A DNA stretch of 64,000 bases from Dactylosporangium vinaceum (GTDB lineage: Bacteria > Actinomycetota > Actinomycetes > Mycobacteriales > Micromonosporaceae). Made by a program: the position numbers and the translations under genes. Below, piece after piece: positions 34,525-43,461 of this stretch (position 1 is its first letter; every line of letters starts with the position of its first letter). Location of the stretch: NCBI RefSeq assembly GCF_019904175.1, contig NZ_CP061913.1:4526001-4590000 (forward strand), read 5' to 3'. The notes beneath the pieces are model-generated. The model did not search any database, was not told where the DNA came from, and saw nothing but the letters and a program-made list of their open reading frames with translations.

Positions 34525-35679
34525 GTGTCCAACGACGAGCGTACCGGCGCGGAGCTGCGCCACCTGATGCTGACGATCGACGTGCCGGCCTCGCGGGCCG
34601 ATGTGCACCGGGCGGTCACGGACGGGCAGCGGGCGATCCATCGCCGCACCGCGATGCTGACGGCCGCGGCGGCCGGGGTTGCGGTGCTGGCCACGGCCGG
34701 AGTACTCGGTGCCGTCAAGTTCCGGGACGGGGCCACGGGCAACCTGCCGGCGCTGTCGCCGCCCAGCGCCGCCGCCTCCTCGGCCGGGCCGGCCGCCGGG
34801 TGCGAGCCCACCCGGCTGACCGGGCCCGACGGGCAGCAGGCGGAGGCGACGGCCATCGACCCGACCGGCCGGATCGTCGGCGGGACGACCGGTGCGCAGC
34901 GCGACGTGCCGGTGATCTGGAAGGACGGCCGGGCCGAGCGGCTCTCCGGCGTGCAGGGCGTGGTCGTCGACATCGGCGCCGACGGGGCGGTGCTCGGCTG
35001 GGCCGACGACAGCGACGCCTGGGTGTGGCGGTCCGGGCAGGTCACGCACCTGGCGAAGCTGGCCGGCAACCGGCTGCTGTCGGCGTATGCGATAAACGGC
35101 AAGGGGCAGGTCGCCGGCTACGCCGCCGACGGCAATCTCAACGCGGCAGTGCCGGTGATGTGGGCGGCCGACGGGTCCGTGCACAAGCTCAGCACACCGG
35201 CGGCGACGAAGTTCGGTGACGTCACCGACTCGGCGGCGCGGGACATCACCGAGGACGGCCGGGTCGTCGGTGAGATCCGCGGTGTGCCGGTCGTCTGGAC
35301 GACGCAGGGAGTGCCGCTGCCGCTGGCGCCGGTCGGGAGTCAGGCGATGGTGTCCGCGGTCGCCGGGCGGTACGTGTACGGGGCCAAGGTCGACGGCACG
35401 CCGCTGCGCTGGGACATCGAGGCGGCGACCGTGACCGAGCTGGCCCGGATCAGTGACAACGGGGCCCGGGCCGGGTCCGTGCACGGTGACGCGCTGCTGC
35501 CGGGTGAGCTCGCCCGGACGGTGTCGCGCCGGGTCGGCGTGAACGGCCGGGTGGACCTGCTGCCGGGGCCCGGCGGCGAGCCGGCGATAGCGGCGGCGAT
35601 GAGCGCCGACGGCTCGACGATCGTCGGTGTCGCCGGGACCGCCGAGTCGCATACGCCGATCGTCTGGACCTGCCGGTAG
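34525..35679 (+). CDS. Membrane-anchored protein with HAF/beta-propeller-like repeats
   Basis: A 384-residue protein. An N-terminal cytoplasmic segment (about 1-40) precedes one transmembrane helix (MLTAAAAGVAVLATAGVLGAV, about 43-65), then a large extracytoplasmic domain with recurrent strand units such as ATAIDPTGRIVGG, GWADDSDAWVWRSG, YAINGKGQVAGYAADG and DITEDGRVVGEI. These resemble HAF-type repeats and probably form a beta-propeller. The topology (short inner tail, one helix, outer domain) and its position one base after a SigE-type sigma gene suggest it could sense or restrain that sigma factor, but no known anti-sigma domain is visible. Start is GTG at 34525. Confidence 0.8.
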   Translation: MSNDERTGAELRHLMLTIDVPASRADVHRAVTDGQRAIHRRTAMLTAAAAGVAVLATAGVLGAVKFRDGATGNLPALSPPSAAASSAGPAAGCEPTRLTGPDGQQAEATAIDPTGRIVGGTTGAQRDVPVIWKDGRAERLSGVQGVVVDIGADGAVLGWADDSDAWVWRSGQVTHLAKLAGNRLLSAYAINGKGQVAGYAADGNLNAAVPVMWAADGSVHKLSTPAATKFGDVTDSAARDITEDGRVVGEIRGVPVVWTTQGVPLPLAPVGSQAMVSAVAGRYVYGAKVDGTPLRWDIEAATVTELARISDNGARAGSVHGDALLPGELARTVSRRVGVNGRVDLLPGPGGEPAIAAAMSADGSTIVGVAGTAESHTPIVWTCR

Positions 35680-35698
35680 CCCGTCGGAAAACGCCGAA

Positions 35699-35730
35699 GG
35701 GCGGCCCCACACGGCGGGTGGGAGCCGCCC
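35699..35730. terminator. Bidirectional hairpin terminator
   Basis: GGGCGGCCCCAC (35699-35710) pairs with GTGGG-A-GCCGCCC (35718-35730): a 12-bp stem with one bulged A and a 7-base loop. It lies between two convergent genes. Confidence 0.8.
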
Positions 35731-35745
35731 CGCGGGCGTGCCTGG

Positions 35746-37899
35746 TTACACCGTGGCGGTGCGGCGGCGGGCGCCGGCCAGCAGCAGCGTGCCGCCGGTC
35801 GTGGTGCAGCCGAGACCGATCAGCAGCAGCACGGCCGTGTCGGTGCCGGTGACCGGCAGCGAGCTGCCCGACCCGGCTCTGGCGACGGTGACCGCGAGCT
35901 TCAGGGCGCGCGGTGCGCCGTTCGGGTCGACGCCTGACGCGATCACCTGGTGCGGCCCGGCGGCGAGCGCCGCGGGCAGCGTGACGGGCGTGCTGAACGA
36001 GCCGGTGCCGTCGGTGACGGTGGTGCCCAGCGTGATCGGGTCGGAGTAGATGACGATCGACGCGGTCGAGTACGGCGCGAACCCGGTGCCGATGACCGTG
36101 ATCTGCTGCGACGGTGCGGCCGTGGAGATGGCGCCCTGGTCGGTCGTCAAGGTCAGGTTCGTCGACGGCGGCGTCGCCGGGAACACCGGCGCGGTCGGGG
36201 TGGCGGTGTTCGACGGGCCCGCCGCGACCGAGTCGCCGTGGTCGTTGAGGCTCGTCACCGTGTACGTGTAGCCGGTGCCGGCCCGGCCGCCGAGGACGCA
36301 GGTGAGGGCCGTGGTGGTGCAGCTGGCCGGCCCGGGCGTCGCGATCACCTTGTAGCCGGTGATGTTTGTCGTGCTGGCCGGGGCCGCCCAGCTCACGGTC
36401 ACCGAGGAGACGCCGGCCGTGGCCGTCACGGCGGTCGGCGGCATGGTCGCCGGGTCCACCGTGAAGCTGCGGCTCACCGTGGTGGCGGCCGCGTAGGTGG
36501 CGTCGCCGGCCTGGTCGGCGTCGATGGTGCAGGTGCCCGCCGCGACCAGGGTCACGGTCGTGCCGCTGACCGTGCAGACGGCCGGCGTGGTGCTGGTGAA
36601 CGCGACCGGGAGGTTCGAGCTGGCGGTGCCGGTGACGGTGATCGTGCCCTTGGACAGCGACCACTGCTGCGGCTGCTCGAACGTGACGGTCTGCGCGAGA
36701 CCGACGACCTCCAGCGCCAGGGTGCCGCAGGAGGTCTCCTGCTTGGTCTGGACGCACGGTGAGCCCAGATCGACGATGATGCCGTCGTGGGTCGTGGCCA
36801 CGGTGTTCGGCATGCTGTACGTGGCCGGCGTCGACGACGTGACAGGTACCGACATGTCGCAGGTGGACGTGCCGGTCATCGACGCCCCGGTCAGCGTGAC
36901 GCTCGCGCCGCTCGCCGCGAACGTGCCGCCGCAGGTGTTCGCGGTCGAGCCGGTGCCGACCGTGAGCCCGCCGGGCAGCGCGACCGTGAGGTTCAGGCCG
37001 GTGGAGCTGCCGGTGGGGTTGCCGTCGGTGCGGGCCATGTGCAGGTTCAGCGTCGACGTGCCACCCGAGTTGATCGTGGCCGGCGTGAAGGTGCCGGTGA
37101 GCTTGGGCGTCGCGGTGACGGTCAGGGTCTGGGCGGTGACGCCGTTGGTCATGCCGCCGCCGGTCAGCCCGGTGAAGTTGGCGCTGTTGAACGTGTACAG
37201 GCCCGAGGCGGTCGGTGTCACGTACATGTAGTAGTGGCAGAACGTGTAATTGGAGGTGATTTGCCAGCCCGACAGGGTGACAGTTGTCGCGCCGACGGCG
37301 ATGTTGTCGGCGCCGCTGCAGGCCGCGCTGGTGCGGTACACGATGCCGTTGGAGAACGTGAGCCCGGCGGGCAGGGCGAAGGTGTAGCCCAGGCCGGACA
37401 GCACCGTGCCGGTGGTGGGCCGGTCGATGCTGACGTCGACGGTGACGGCGGTGCCGATCTCCACCGACGGCACGTCCCAGGTCGCGGTCAGCTCGACGCC
37501 GGTGGTCTCGACGTGCGCGGGCGGCTTGCCGCTCGGCGCGTTGACCTTCCGGGCCGGGTCCGGCGCGGCGACCTTGCCGGTCCCGTGCGTCGTGCCGGTC
37601 GCGTGCGGCTTGCCGGTGGCTGTCGCCGCGACGGTGGGCTTGCCGCCGCCGCCCGGGTAGCCGGCGGCCGGGTGCGCGCCGCGGCGCGCCGGCGCGCGTG
37701 TGGGCTTCTTCTTGTGGTGGGCGCGGGCCTTCGCGGCTCCGGCCGAGGCATCGTCGGCGGTGCTGACGCTCGCGTGCGCCCGTACCGGATGCTGATGATC
37801 TGACGCGAACGCGGTCTGCGGCGCGGTCGCGATGCCGCAGACGACGGTCGCCGCGATGACGGCCGCCGTTCGCCAGGACTTGGGTCCGAACACTTCCAC
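35746..37899 (-). CDS. Sortase-anchored (LPXTG) surface protein with FN3-like domain
   Basis: A 717-residue exported wall protein. A signal peptide (TAAVIAATVVCGIATAPQTAFA) is followed by a basic His/Lys/Pro-rich segment and a long Thr/Ser/Gly-rich beta-structured region of Ig-like units. A fibronectin-III-like domain is visible (PPTAVTATAGVSSVTVSWAAP to NDHGDS), then another Ig-like domain and the sorting signal: LPVTG near residue 681, hydrophobic helix and an RRR tail. It should be covalently fixed to peptidoglycan by sortase. Likely roles are adhesion or surface structure. The start is GTG at 37899, or 37893; the frame is open to 37926. Divergent from the biosynthetic operon. Confidence 0.85.
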   Translation of the reverse strand: MEVFGPKSWRTAAVIAATVVCGIATAPQTAFASDHQHPVRAHASVSTADDASAGAAKARAHHKKKPTRAPARRGAHPAAGYPGGGGKPTVAATATGKPHATGTTHGTGKVAAPDPARKVNAPSGKPPAHVETTGVELTATWDVPSVEIGTAVTVDVSIDRPTTGTVLSGLGYTFALPAGLTFSNGIVYRTSAACSGADNIAVGATTVTLSGWQITSNYTFCHYYMYVTPTASGLYTFNSANFTGLTGGGMTNGVTAQTLTVTATPKLTGTFTPATINSGGTSTLNLHMARTDGNPTGSSTGLNLTVALPGGLTVGTGSTANTCGGTFAASGASVTLTGASMTGTSTCDMSVPVTSSTPATYSMPNTVATTHDGIIVDLGSPCVQTKQETSCGTLALEVVGLAQTVTFEQPQQWSLSKGTITVTGTASSNLPVAFTSTTPAVCTVSGTTVTLVAAGTCTIDADQAGDATYAAATTVSRSFTVDPATMPPTAVTATAGVSSVTVSWAAPASTTNITGYKVIATPGPASCTTTALTCVLGGRAGTGYTYTVTSLNDHGDSVAAGPSNTATPTAPVFPATPPSTNLTLTTDQGAISTAAPSQQITVIGTGFAPYSTASIVIYSDPITLGTTVTDGTGSFSTPVTLPAALAAGPHQVIASGVDPNGAPRALKLAVTVARAGSGSSLPVTGTDTAVLLLIGLGCTTTGGTLLLAGARRRTATV

Positions 37900-38112
37900 C
37901 CCCGTGGCAGGCGCCGGCAATCTCACCGGCGCTATCCCACCAAACTAGGGCAAAACTCATATATCTATACACGCTTTGCCGAGGAAAGGCACACCTCGCC
38001 AGCACCTCGCCGCCGATACAGCGGTGATACGCCGGTGTTGCCGTCCTCGCTGAGGCTGACCCGGTCAGGCCGGGCGACGGGGTTCCGGCCAGCACGGGGG
38101 GACCACGTCGCC
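37900..38112. promoter_or_regulatory. Divergent promoter region of the biosynthetic operon and surface-protein gene
   Basis: A 213-base region with an A+T-rich core at about 37945-37975 (CAAAACTCATATATCTATAC). GGGCAAA and TTTGCC flank this core and could pair as a loose inverted repeat. This is the only plausible place for the operon promoter. No clear -35/-10 pair or known operator can be named. Confidence 0.5.
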
Positions 38113-41100
38113 ATGACCGAACCAAGCGTGGCCCGGCGGGAAGCGGCGGCTCCGGTCGAGGTGCTGCGGCGGCTGCGGGCGGCCGGGGTACACCTGTCCG
38201 TGACCGGCGGAACCCTGCGGTACTCCGCGCCATCCGGGGCCCTCACCGCCGAACTGCGCACGGCCGCCCGGGCCTGCCGCGACGAACTGGCCGCGCTGGT
38301 CGGCGCCGAGGCCGCAACCGGCGGCGAGTGGACGTTCACGACCGACCCGGACGCCGCGGGAGAGCCGTTCGCGCTGACCGACCTGCAGCAGGCATACCTG
38401 GTCGGCGAACAGGAATTCTACGAGCACGCCGGGCCGGCCGCCTTTGTGCACGAATACGAGTTCGCGGTGGGCGCGGCCCCGCAGCCCGACCGGATCGACG
38501 CGGCGCTGCGGCGGCTGCGCCAGGCCCACGGCGCGCTGCGACTGGCGATCAGCACCGACGGCACCCAGCGGATCGTGCCGGACGACGGCGCCTCACTACT
38601 CGAGCGGTTCGACCTCGCCGGGCTGCCCCAAGCAACCGCATCGCACCGGCTGGCCGAGCTGTCCGCCGCGCTTGTCACGAACCTGCCGCCACAGCATGCG
38701 GGGCGGCCGCTGCGGGCCGTGTACATACGGCTGCCCGGCGGGCGGGTCCGCCTCCAGCTCGCGCTCCGGCTGACCAGCTTCGACGGCGTCACCACCCAGC
38801 TGTTCCTGAGCGAACTGGCCCGCTGCTGCGCCCAGCCCGGCTACCGCGTGACCGCGCCGGCGCTGACCTTCCGCGACTACGTCCAGGGTCTGCGGGCCCA
38901 CGCGGACAGTCCGGCGTATGCGGCGGGCCGGCGGCACTGGGACGAGCGGCTGGCACAGCTGCCGCCTGCTCCCGACCTACCGCTCGCCCCGAACCGGCCG
39001 GCCCGGCCCGGGCCGCTGCCCCCGGCCGAACTGCCCGCGTCCGGATCGCCAGGCGGGCCGGGCGGGACGGGGGCCGGTGAGCCGCGGCGGCTCGAACCGC
39101 TGCGGCGTATCGCGACCCGGCTCGGGGCGGCGCAGTGGGGCGCGTTCCGGCGCAATGCCGCGGCGGCCGGGCTACCGGTCGGGACAGCACTGCTGTGCCT
39201 GTTCGTGGAGACGCTGCAGCGGTGGTCGGACGGCGCGGCGGGCCTGCTGACGGTGCTCGCCGCGCACCGGCCGCCGGGGCATCCGGAGGTCGGCGCCGTG
39301 TGGGGTAACGCCAGCACCACCGTGCTGCTCGGGTACGCGGCCCGGCAGCCGGGCCAGTCCTTCGCGGTACGTGGTCGCCGGCTGCAGGGCGAGCTGTATG
39401 CCGCCCTGGCCGCTAGGGAGATCTCCGGTGTCGAGGTCGGGCGGTCGATGCAGCGGCTGCGCGGGGAGACCGGCAACCCGGCACCTGTCGTATTCACCAG
39501 CGGCCTGGGCCTGCTCGAGCCGGGGCCGGCCGGTCAGGGCGGCGGGTTCCTGCTGCCGATGCCGGGGGCCGAGCTGGTTCGCAGTGCGATCAGCACGCCG
39601 CAGGTGCTGCTCGATCATCAGGTGTTCGAGGAGGGCGCGGAGCTGGTCGGCAACCTCGACTTCGCGGCCGCGCACTACCCCGGCGGGCTGGTCGACGCGA
39701 TGCGTGCGTATCACGAGCAGCGGCTGCGTGCGCTTGCCGCCGATGCCTCGGCCTGGCACGAAACCGGTCCCGCGCCGTTACCGCAGGAGCAGCTTGCCGC
39801 TCGGCGGCTGGCCAACGCCACGGCCGCCGACCTGCCCCGCGGCAGCCTGCACTCCTTCGTGCTGGACCGCTGCCACCGGACACCGGACGCGATCGCCGTC
39901 ATCGACGAGGACGGTCCGATGTCCTACGCCTCGCTCGACCGGGCCAGCGCCGCCCTGGCCGCGCGCCTGGGCGCCGGCCCCCTCGGCGCCGAATTCCTGC
40001 GGGCCGCCGGACGCGGGCTTGTCGCTGTGCGCCGCCGGAAGGGCCGGGCCCAGGTCATCGAAGTGCTCGCGGTGCTGCGGGCCGGGTGTGCCTACCTGCC
40101 GATCGACGCGCGCTGGCCCGCTGCCCGGGTCCGCACGATCCTGGAGCACAGCGGGGCGATGCTGCTCGACGATGCGACAGCCCGCGACACCGGCACCACC
40201 GCCGAGCTCGATGTCGAACCGGCACCGGAGCAGACCGCGTACGTCATCTACACGTCCGGCTCCACCGGCACGCCAAAGGGCGTGGTCATCAGTCACGGCG
40301 CGGCGGTCAACACCGTGCAGGACCTCACCGCCCGCTTCGCGCTCACACCCGACGACCGGGTCCTTGCGGTCTCCTCACTCGCCTTCGACCTGTCGGTCTT
40401 CGATCTGTTCGGCCTGCTCGGTGCGGGCGGGGCGGTGGTGTTGCCGCCGGAGACGGCGAATCCGGACCCGCAGCGCTGGGCCGAGCTGGTTGCGGCGCAG
40501 CGGGTGACGGTGTGGAACTCGGTGCCGGCGTTGCTGGACCTCACGCTGGAGTATCTCGGGGCGGAGGCGGCCCGTGCGCTCGCCTCCCTGCGGCTCATTC
40601 TGCTCAGCGGGGACTGGGTGCCGTTGCCGTTGGTGGAGCGGCTGGCTGCGCTGTGCCCAGGGGCGGAGGTGATCGCGCTCGGCGGCGCCACGGAGGCGTC
40701 GATCTGGTCGAACTGGCATCCCGCCGCGGACCGCCCGGCCGGTTGGAGCAGTGTGCCGTACGGGCGGCCGCTGGCCAACCAGAGCATGCATGTGCTGAGC
40801 GCCGAGCTGGCCGACGCGCCCGAATGGGTCGCCGGTGACCTGCACCTCGGCGGGGCCGGGGTGGCCGACGGCTACCTGCACGAACCGCAGCGCACGGCTG
40901 CCGCGTTCTACCCGCATCCGCGCTCCGGAGAGCCGCTGTACCGCACCGGCGACCGGGCGCGGTACCGGGGCGGGCTCGTCGAGTTCCTCGGCCGCAACGA
41001 CCATCAGGTCAAGGTGGACGGGCACCGCATCGAGCTCGGCGAGATCGAGACCGCGCTGCGGGCCGAGACGACGGTCGACGCGGCGGTCGCGCTCGTCGAT

Positions 41101-42315
41101 CCGGCCGGGCGCCTCGTGGCCTTCGTCACCGGTGACGACGGGATCGACCCGGACGCGCTGCGGGCGGCGCTTGCCGCTCGGCTGCCGGCGTACATGGTGC
41201 CGCGCGCGGTCACCCGGCTCGACGCGCTGCCCCTGTCCGGCAACGGCAAGGTGGATCGCAAGGCACTACGCGAGCTGGCCGGGGCCGGACCGGCCGGGCC
41301 GGCCCGGGCGGCCGTCGTGGCGCCGGCGGGCCCCGTCGAGCAGCGGCTCCTGGCGCTGTGGCGGGAGCTGCTCGGACCGGCGGTGCACGGTGTCACCGAC
41401 GACTTCTTCGCCGCCGGCGGCAACTCGCTGCTCGCGGTCCGGCTGTTCCGGCAGATCGAATCGGTGTTCGACCGGCGGCTGCCGCTGGCGTCGCTGTTCC
41501 GGCACGCCACCGTCCGGGGCCAGGCCGCCCTCGTCACCGAGGGCCTCGCGGCCGGCGGGCCGCTGGTGACGATCGTGCCCGGGCCCCCGCACGCGCGCAC
41601 CCTTGTCGTGATCCACCCGGTCGGCGGCGATCTGCTGTGCTACCGCGACGTGCTCACCGCACTGGCCGGGCGAATCGGCGACGTGGCCGTGTACGGGCTG
41701 CGCGCATCCGGCCTCGCCGAAGGTGAGACCCCGGCGGCCGACCTCGACACGATGGCCGCCGACTACGCCGCCGCGCTGGCCGGCCGGGCCGGTCCGCCAT
41801 CCGAGCCCGGGCCGCTGCACCTGTTCGGCTGGTCGATGGGCGGCACTGTCGCGCTCCACGTCGCGGCGCACCTGCACCGCCTCGGCGTCGCGGTGGCCTC
41901 GGTGACGGCGGCCGACGCGTTCACCGGCCGGGACGACGAGGACAGCGACGGCGCCGAGCCGGACACCGACCAGGAGCGGGCCGCCTTCGTGGCCGACCTG
42001 GCCGCGACCGGCGCCGACCCGGGCGGCGAGCTCGACGAGCGGCTCTTCGCCGTGTACCGCAACAACGCCGCCATCCTGCGCCGGCACCGGCCCGGGGCCT
42101 GGCACCCGCCGGTGTGCCTGCTGCTGCGGGCCACCCGGACCGGCGCCCGGCACTTCCCGCGGCTGCAGCCGCTGGACGAGCGGCTGGGCATCGCGGCGAC
42201 ACCCCTCGACGAGGACCACTACTCGATAGTCCGCGGCCCCGGCGCCCACCGGATGGTCGACCACCTCGCCGCGGTGCTCGATGCCGGGGCCGCTCCTGCG
42301 GAGGTTCTGCGATGA
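38113..42315 (+). CDS. NRPS: TubC_N docking - Cy - A(Cys) - PCP - TE
   Basis: A 1400-residue terminating NRPS module. Domains: TubC_N docking (about 14-65); heterocyclisation-type condensation (about 85-560) with LTDLQQAYLVGE, VVFTSGLGL and STPQVLLDHQ; adenylation (about 590-1060) with TSGSTGTPKG near 714; PCP with GGNSLL (Ser near 1105); type I thioesterase with GWSMGG (Ser near 1241). Pocket residues read by alignment to GrsA are D-L-F-N-L-S-L-I-W-K, one change from the usual Cys code, so L-cysteine is predicted. The Cy core DxxxxDxxS is degenerate, reading R219-x4-D224-x2-T227, so cyclisation to thiazoline is uncertain. It should accept an acyl chain from the PKS, add Cys and release the product. 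The ATG at 38113 follows a GGGGGGA tract. Confidence 0.93.
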   Translation: MTEPSVARREAAAPVEVLRRLRAAGVHLSVTGGTLRYSAPSGALTAELRTAARACRDELAALVGAEAATGGEWTFTTDPDAAGEPFALTDLQQAYLVGEQEFYEHAGPAAFVHEYEFAVGAAPQPDRIDAALRRLRQAHGALRLAISTDGTQRIVPDDGASLLERFDLAGLPQATASHRLAELSAALVTNLPPQHAGRPLRAVYIRLPGGRVRLQLALRLTSFDGVTTQLFLSELARCCAQPGYRVTAPALTFRDYVQGLRAHADSPAYAAGRRHWDERLAQLPPAPDLPLAPNRPARPGPLPPAELPASGSPGGPGGTGAGEPRRLEPLRRIATRLGAAQWGAFRRNAAAAGLPVGTALLCLFVETLQRWSDGAAGLLTVLAAHRPPGHPEVGAVWGNASTTVLLGYAARQPGQSFAVRGRRLQGELYAALAAREISGVEVGRSMQRLRGETGNPAPVVFTSGLGLLEPGPAGQGGGFLLPMPGAELVRSAISTPQVLLDHQVFEEGAELVGNLDFAAAHYPGGLVDAMRAYHEQRLRALAADASAWHETGPAPLPQEQLAARRLANATAADLPRGSLHSFVLDRCHRTPDAIAVIDEDGPMSYASLDRASAALAARLGAGPLGAEFLRAAGRGLVAVRRRKGRAQVIEVLAVLRAGCAYLPIDARWPAARVRTILEHSGAMLLDDATARDTGTTAELDVEPAPEQTAYVIYTSGSTGTPKGVVISHGAAVNTVQDLTARFALTPDDRVLAVSSLAFDLSVFDLFGLLGAGGAVVLPPETANPDPQRWAELVAAQRVTVWNSVPALLDLTLEYLGAEAARALASLRLILLSGDWVPLPLVERLAALCPGAEVIALGGATEASIWSNWHPAADRPAGWSSVPYGRPLANQSMHVLSAELADAPEWVAGDLHLGGAGVADGYLHEPQRTAAAFYPHPRSGEPLYRTGDRARYRGGLVEFLGRNDHQVKVDGHRIELGEIETALRAETTVDAAVALVDPAGRLVAFVTGDDGIDPDALRAALAARLPAYMVPRAVTRLDALPLSGNGKVDRKALRELAGAGPAGPARAAVVAPAGPVEQRLLALWRELLGPAVHGVTDDFFAAGGNSLLAVRLFRQIESVFDRRLPLASLFRHATVRGQAALVTEGLAAGGPLVTIVPGPPHARTLVVIHPVGGDLLCYRDVLTALAGRIGDVAVYGLRASGLAEGETPAADLDTMAADYAAALAGRAGPPSEPGPLHLFGWSMGGTVALHVAAHLHRLGVAVASVTAADAFTGRDDEDSDGAEPDTDQERAAFVADLAATGADPGGELDERLFAVYRNNAAILRRHRPGAWHPPVCLLLRATRTGARHFPRLQPLDERLGIAATPLDEDHYSIVRGPGAHRMVDHLAAVLDAGAAPAEVLR

Positions 42316-43433
42316 CGTTGCTTGCGGCTGAGCGGGCCGTGCTGACCAAGGCGCTGCCCGGCTTCGACGACCAGCTCGCCGCGCTGGGCGTGGCGGCCGC
42401 CGACGATCCGGCATCCGGGGTGATCGAGCAGTTCCGGGTGGCGGGCGGGGGCAACCTGCTGGTGCCGGCCGAGTTCGGCGGTGGTGGGCTCGGCTGTGCC
42501 GACGGCGTGCGGTTGCAGCGGGCGATCGGCAGCCGGGCGCCCGCACTGGCCGTCGCCTCGACGATGCATCACTACAAGGTGGCCTGGCTGGCCCGGGAGC
42601 TGGACGGCCCGCAGGCCCGGGCCGTGCTCGGTGACGTGGTCGAGCGCCGGCTGCTGGTCGCCTCGTGCGGCGCCGAAGGGGCGGCCGGGGCCAGCCTGTT
42701 CGCGCCGGGGCTGACCGTGGAGCCGGTCCCGGACGGGCTGCGGATCACCGGGACCAAGCGGCCGTGCTCGCTGGTGCGCTCGATGGGGCTGCTGTCCATG
42801 CTCGTCGCCGGGCCGCACGGTTCGCCCTACGCCGGTGAGCTGGTCAATGTGCTCATCGACCCAGGCTCGCCAGGGGTGCGGGTGGAGCCGTTCTGGCGCA
42901 ACCGGGTGCTGCGGGCCGGGCAGAGCGACGCCGTGGTCCTCGACGGCGTGCTGGTGCCCCACGAGCGCGTCGTGCCCGTCGGCGATCCGGCCCACGTCGC
43001 TCCGCGGATCACCTCCAACCTGCTGTGGTTCGAGGTGCTGGTGACCGCCGCGTATCTCGGCATCGCCACCGGCGCCGTGGAAGGGCTGTTCCGCGACGGG
43101 CGGGGAACGCCGGCCGACCGGGTCGCCGCGCTCGCCCCGCTGGAGACGGCCGCGACGGCGGTGGAGGCGATCGCCGGGGCGCTGGACATCGGGCAGTGCG
43201 ACGACGAACTGTTCGGCCGGTCGCTGCTGGTGCGCTACACCGCGCAGCGGGCCATCGCCGAGGCCACCGACCGGGTGCTCGAACTGCGCGGCGGGATCGC
43301 GTTCGTCACCGACCAGACCCCGGTCGAGGCGCTCATCGCGTCCCGGGCCCTGGCCTTCCACCCGCCGGCCGAGATCGCCATGCGGGCCCCGCTGGACGCG
43401 TGGCTCTGCGGCGGCCCGCTCCGCCTGCCGTGA
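42312..43433 (+). CDS. Acyl-CoA dehydrogenase family protein
   Basis: A 373-residue flavoprotein of the acyl-CoA dehydrogenase fold: N-terminal helical part with NLLVPAEFGGGGLGCADGV, a middle beta domain (VASCGAEGAAGASLF, ITGTKRPCSLVRSMG, VRVEPFWRNRVLRAGQSDAVVLDGVLVP) and a C-terminal helical bundle ending VLELRGGIAFV. In NRPS/PKS pathways such enzymes desaturate carrier-bound acyl or aminoacyl chains, or oxidise ring systems. Here it could desaturate the peptide-ketide chain or oxidise a thiazoline to a thiazole; neither can be told. ATG overlaps the NRPS stop (ATGA), so expression is coupled. Confidence 0.88.
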   Translation: MTLLAAERAVLTKALPGFDDQLAALGVAAADDPASGVIEQFRVAGGGNLLVPAEFGGGGLGCADGVRLQRAIGSRAPALAVASTMHHYKVAWLARELDGPQARAVLGDVVERRLLVASCGAEGAAGASLFAPGLTVEPVPDGLRITGTKRPCSLVRSMGLLSMLVAGPHGSPYAGELVNVLIDPGSPGVRVEPFWRNRVLRAGQSDAVVLDGVLVPHERVVPVGDPAHVAPRITSNLLWFEVLVTAAYLGIATGAVEGLFRDGRGTPADRVAALAPLETAATAVEAIAGALDIGQCDDELFGRSLLVRYTAQRAIAEATDRVLELRGGIAFVTDQTPVEALIASRALAFHPPAEIAMRAPLDAWLCGGPLRLP

Positions 43434-43461
43434 ATCGCACGAGCTCTGGGAGTACACCTTG

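Noticed and set aside
37900..38112. Possible riboswitch (cyclic di-GMP or cyclic di-AMP type) in the divergent intergenic region
   Set aside because: Fragments such as GGGCAAA and GAAAGG recall riboswitch consensus pieces, but order, spacing and pairing do not match either class.
38113..42315. Dithiolopyrrolone (holomycin-type) assignment from Cy-A(Cys)-PCP plus acyl-CoA dehydrogenase
   Set aside because: The thioredoxin-reductase-like oxidase and the phosphopantothenoylcysteine-decarboxylase-like enzyme of those clusters are absent, and a PKS module is present.
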